64,000 nucleotides of DNA, taken from assembly GCA_016714495.1 (NCBI GenBank), contig JADKDU010000014.1:1-64000 (forward strand). Direction: 5' to 3'. Below, piece by piece: positions 60,112 to 64,000 of this stretch. Positions within the stretch are counted from its first letter, which is position 1. Each line of letters begins with the position of its first letter. Below the pieces are notes generated by a model that was not told the DNA's origin, did no database searches, and saw only the letters and a program-made list of their open reading frames with translations. The position numbers and the translations under genes were made by a program. Origin of the DNA: Hyphomonadaceae bacterium (GTDB lineage Bacteria > Pseudomonadota > Alphaproteobacteria > Caulobacterales > Hyphomonadaceae).

Positions 60112-60150
60112 TCCAGCGGTTCGCCGCGTAACGAATTCAGAGGGCTCCCC

Positions 60151-62278
<2,128 letters not shown>

Positions 62279-62284
62279 GATAAG

Positions 62285-63476
62285 ATGGGTAAGGAAAAAT
62301 TCGCGCGTACGAAACCGCACGTGAACGTTGGCACGATTGGCCACGTTGACCACGGCAAGACGACGCTGACGGCGGCGATCACGATCGTTCTCGCCAAAAC
62401 GGGCGGCGCCACCGCCAAGAAGTATGACGAGATCGACGCTGCGCCGGAAGAAAAGGCGCGCGGCATCACGATCAACACGGCCCACGTCGAGTACGAGACG
62501 GCCAACCGTCACTACGCGCACGTCGACTGCCCCGGACACGCCGACTACGTGAAGAACATGATCACGGGCGCCGCGCAGATGGACGGCGGTATCCTGGTTG
62601 TGTCGGCCGCTGACGGCCCGATGCCGCAGACGCGCGAGCACATCCTGCTCGCCCGTCAGGTCGGCGTTCCGGCGCTCGTCGTGTTCCTGAACAAGGTCGA
62701 CATGGTCGACGACAAGGAACTGCTCGAACTCGTCGAACTCGAAGTTCGCGAACTCCTGTCTTCCTACAACTTCCCGGGCGACACGATCCCGATCATCGGC
62801 GGTTCGGCTCTTGCCGCTGTCGAAGGTCGCGATCCGGAAATCGGCGAGAACGCCATCCTCAAGCTAATGGAAGCTGTCGACGAATACATCCCGACGCCAG
62901 AGCGTCCGCTCGACATGCCGTTCCTCATGGCGATCGAAGACGTGTTCTCGATCTCGGGCCGCGGCACCGTCGTCACCGGCAAGGTTGACCGTGGTATCGT
63001 GAAAGTCGGCGACGAAGATCGAAATCGTCGGCATCAAGGACACACAGAAAACGACCTGCACGGGCGTCGAAATGTTCCGCAAGCTGCTCGACCAAGGTCA
63101 GGCTGGCGACAACGTCGGTATCCTCGTGCGCGGCATCGACCGCGAGCAAGTCGAGCGCGGCCAAGTGCTGTGCAAGCCCGGCTCGGTCAAGCCGCACAAG
63201 AAGTTCGAAGCCGAGGTGTACGTCCTCAACAAGGATGAAGGCGGCCGTCACACGCCGTTCTTCGCCAACTACCGTCCGCAGTTCTACTTCCGCACGACCG
63301 ACGTGACGGGCATCGTGGAACTGCCGGCCGGCACCGAGATGGTCATGCCTGGCGACAACATCAAACTCGTTGTCTCGCTGATCGCGCCGATCGCGCTGGA
63401 AGAAAAACAGCGCTTCGCCATCCGCGAAGGCGGCCGCACGGTCGGTTCGGGCGTCGTGGCGAAAATCCTCGAGTAG
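62285..63476 (+). CDS. tuf: Elongation factor Tu, one single-base insertion
   Basis: EF-Tu with GHVDHGKTTLTAAI, DCPGHADYVKNMITG, FLNKVDMVDD and the C-terminal barrels (FRTTDVTGIVELPAGTEMV, IREGGRTVGSGVVAKILE). Near 63011-63020 gacgaagatcgaaatc has one base more than gacgagatcgaaatc; without it the frame is 397 codons including stop, the standard length. GGATAAG precedes the ATG, 6 nt after fusA. A terminator follows, so the str operon ends here and does not run into rpsJ. Confidence 0.94.
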
Positions 63477-63504
63477 TCCTCGACCGACTTACTGAACACT
63501 GGAG

Positions 63505-63533
63505 AGGGCGTCAGGGAAACCTGGCGCCCTTTC
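63505..63533 (+). terminator. Terminator after tuf
   Basis: An 11-bp stem (agggcgtcagg / cctggcgccct, one G-U pair) with a GAAA loop and a short TTCG tail, 28 nt after the tuf stop. It resembles the rplA terminator in loop and stem. Confidence 0.75.
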
Positions 63534-63815
63534 GTCATTGGGTGGTGCGGTGTGGCCCGCGTCACCCGCGGCGAGGGGGGGGGGGAGGGGGGCAGTCGTC
63601 TTCTGCTGCTTCATCATCTGTCGAGGGGGCCCTGGAGGGGCGAGCGCGGGCTGGGGGGAGCCCTGCCGGCTTGTACCGACCGCCCGGTGGGCCCGCGGCA
63701 GGAAGCAGGGAGTGCTGGTGGATCGGGCGCAGCTGCCGGAGGGCGCAGGCGGTCGCCGCGCAACGTCGCCTGCGGGGTAGGTTGGCGGGCCCCGGGGGCT
63801 ACGCCGAGGGGAGGA
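63534..63815. other. Very G-rich stretch with long G runs, no gene
   Basis: Contains an 11-G run (63575-63585), then A and 6 G, and many GGGG blocks; base composition differs from the preceding sequence. No gene is recognised. G runs of this kind are prone to sequencing and assembly trouble. Confidence 0.5.
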
Positions 63816-64000
63816 ATGCCTGAGCGCCATATCCGGGTCGTGAGTCTCTGGATCCATCCGGGCCAGGAGGTGGCTTTCGAGGCATTCGAACGGGCCGCGT
63901 CCCGGATCATGGCCCGGTACGGAGGGCGGATCGACCGCGCCGTGCGCGTGGCCGCGGGGCAGGCCGGAGATTCGCCGTTTGAGGTGCACGTCGTCAGCTT
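63816..64000 (+). CDS. DUF1330-like protein, truncated by the window end
   Basis: The ATG follows a strong GAGGGGAGGA site. The 61 codons present (MPERHIRVVSLWIHPGQEV, FEAFERAASRIMARYGGRI, PFEVHVVSF) match the start of the DUF1330/dimeric alpha-beta barrel family, which often includes small cofactor-free enzymes of unknown substrate. Codon use is extremely GC-rich at third positions compared with the rest of the window, so the sequence may come from a different region or organism. Confidence 0.6.
   Translation, partial: MPERHIRVVSLWIHPGQEVAFEAFERAASRIMARYGGRIDRAVRVAAGQAGDSPFEVHVVS

Overview
The window comes from a GC-rich (about 65%) alphaproteobacterium, most likely of the Caulobacterales/Hyphomonadaceae type. 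The best lineage markers are a popZ-type polar organiser gene directly upstream of a histidine phosphatase and valS, the pcm/tolC/popZ block, the erpA-dgt-SPOR-nagZ-scpA-scpB-tatABC-serS-surE-pcm-LysM/M23 cluster, and the yajC-secD, secE-nusG-rplKA, rplJL-rpoBC and rpsL-rpsG-fusA-tuf blocks. The assignment rests on gene content and order recalled from the group; no search was run.

Layout. (1) 1-7139 is part of an integrated mobilizable element: a plasmid-type ssb, a decayed ardC, an AbiE-like antitoxin gene with its operator, a broken AbiEii toxin gene, nested inverted repeats, a DUF3363-type relaxase and an AlpA-like regulator. It abuts a tRNA-Cys gene cut exactly after its anticodon arm (7140-7181, minus strand). 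(2) 7300-16200 holds chromosomal genes: a diverged isoaspartate methyltransferase, tolC, popZ, a histidine phosphatase, valS, a VOC protein and an isoaspartyl peptidase. (3) 16253-29032 is a mixed accessory/metabolic stretch: aldo/keto reductase, a RelE/ParE-like toxin-antitoxin pair, DUF3137 and YqhA-family membrane proteins, an S9 peptidase, a minus-strand operon built around a membrane-anchored TIR protein, xth, GFA protein, an alpha/beta hydrolase, a nitroreductase and small lipoproteins. (4) 29111-41544 is a long housekeeping cluster (Fe-S assembly, dNTP control, cell division, peptidoglycan recycling, chromosome segregation, Tat export, SerRS, SurE, PIMT, LysM/M23). (5) 41566-63533 holds a MerR-ATPase fusion, protein export (yajC, secD, secE) and the transcription/translation genes from nusG to tuf. 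(6) The last ~460 bases look different (very G-rich, long G runs, a partial DUF1330-like gene) and may belong to another replicon or organism.

Reading-frame quality is uneven. rpoB, rpoC, fusA and tuf, which cannot be lost, carry single-base insertions; one base is missing at the 3' end of rpoC; tatC and a secreted partner of the TIR protein carry in-frame stops; nagZ and scpA are read as one frame. By contrast most of the 40 kb in the middle is clean. In the essential genes I read these as assembly or consensus errors, perhaps from mixing related strains at conserved loci. In ardC, abiEii and the serine hydrolase real decay is also possible.

The candidate for an undescribed system is the three-gene minus-strand set 24459-22160: a lipoprotein, a TIR protein with one membrane span and a C-terminal extracytoplasmic domain, and a secreted DUF4189-like protein. 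The element boundary in tRNA-Cys, the SerRS insertion and the NagZ-ScpA frame are the other points most worth checking.
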